Positions 5,313-5,331 of a DNA stretch of 5,331 nucleotides are shown here, in pieces. Position numbers and translations under genes: made by a program. Positions within the stretch are counted from its first letter, which is position 1. The number at the start of each line of letters is the position of its first letter. The notes under the pieces were generated by a model that was given only the letters and a program-made list of their open reading frames with translations, was not told the origin of the DNA and searched no databases. This stretch comes from Bradyrhizobium sp. Its GTDB lineage: Bacteria > Pseudomonadota > Alphaproteobacteria > Rhizobiales > Xanthobacteraceae. The stretch is from positions 1-5,331 of the forward strand of contig JAQGKC010000424.1 of assembly GCA_028290305.1 (NCBI GenBank), read 5' to 3'.

Positions 5313-5331
5313 TTACGCCGCCTCTTCCGAT
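5313..5331 (-). CDS. Possible 3' tip of a further minus-strand gene (C-terminus ...SEEAA)
   Basis: At the right edge one minus-strand frame reads Ser-Glu-Glu-Ala-Ala followed by TAA (5315-5313). Only five codons are inside the window, so neither gene nor product can be identified. Support is indirect: an EEAA end is plausible for a GC-rich alphaproteobacterial protein, and the REP starts 10 nt after this TAA, the same spacing as the REP after the dioxygenase stop. Confidence 0.3.

Overview
The window looks like chromosomal DNA from an alphaproteobacterium of the Bradyrhizobium / Rhodopseudomonas group (Nitrobacteraceae). The grounds are the 23S 3' end and 5S sequence, high GC with strong third-position bias (hence long antisense ORFs), and two copies of a CATTCCGGG-type intergenic palindrome that I associate from memory with this group. 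The genus is an inference; no search was run.

Left part (1-576, + strand): the tail of a ribosomal RNA operon. It holds the last ~210 nt of 23S rRNA, a ~170-nt spacer with an unusual long hairpin built from GCGAATAG units, a complete 5S rRNA and a strong intrinsic terminator. No tRNA follows 5S. Positions 577-916 hold no convincing gene. A small exported protein of unknown function (929-1510, +) follows and ends at a terminator placed between convergent genes.

Right part (1569-5331, - strand): three genes in one direction, read from high to low coordinates. They are a PhyH-family Fe(II)/2-oxoglutarate dioxygenase (5174-4374) whose core resembles ectoine hydroxylase, a homoserine-dehydrogenase-like NAD(P) oxidoreductase with a C-terminal SAF domain (4239-2929), and a Tat-exported TRAP substrate-binding protein very like the 2-oxoacid binder TakP (2657-1569). 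No TRAP membrane subunits are present. The last bases may be the 3' tip of a fourth minus-strand gene. Two ~100-bp REP-like palindromes sit after the dioxygenase stop and after this putative edge stop, each 10 nt past the stop codon.

Reading together: the minus-strand genes suggest uptake and oxidation of a small organic acid or a hydroxylated/compatible-solute-like compound. The substrate cannot be read from the sequence. The main points of interest are this gene trio, the paired REPs, and the palindromic element within the 23S-5S spacer.
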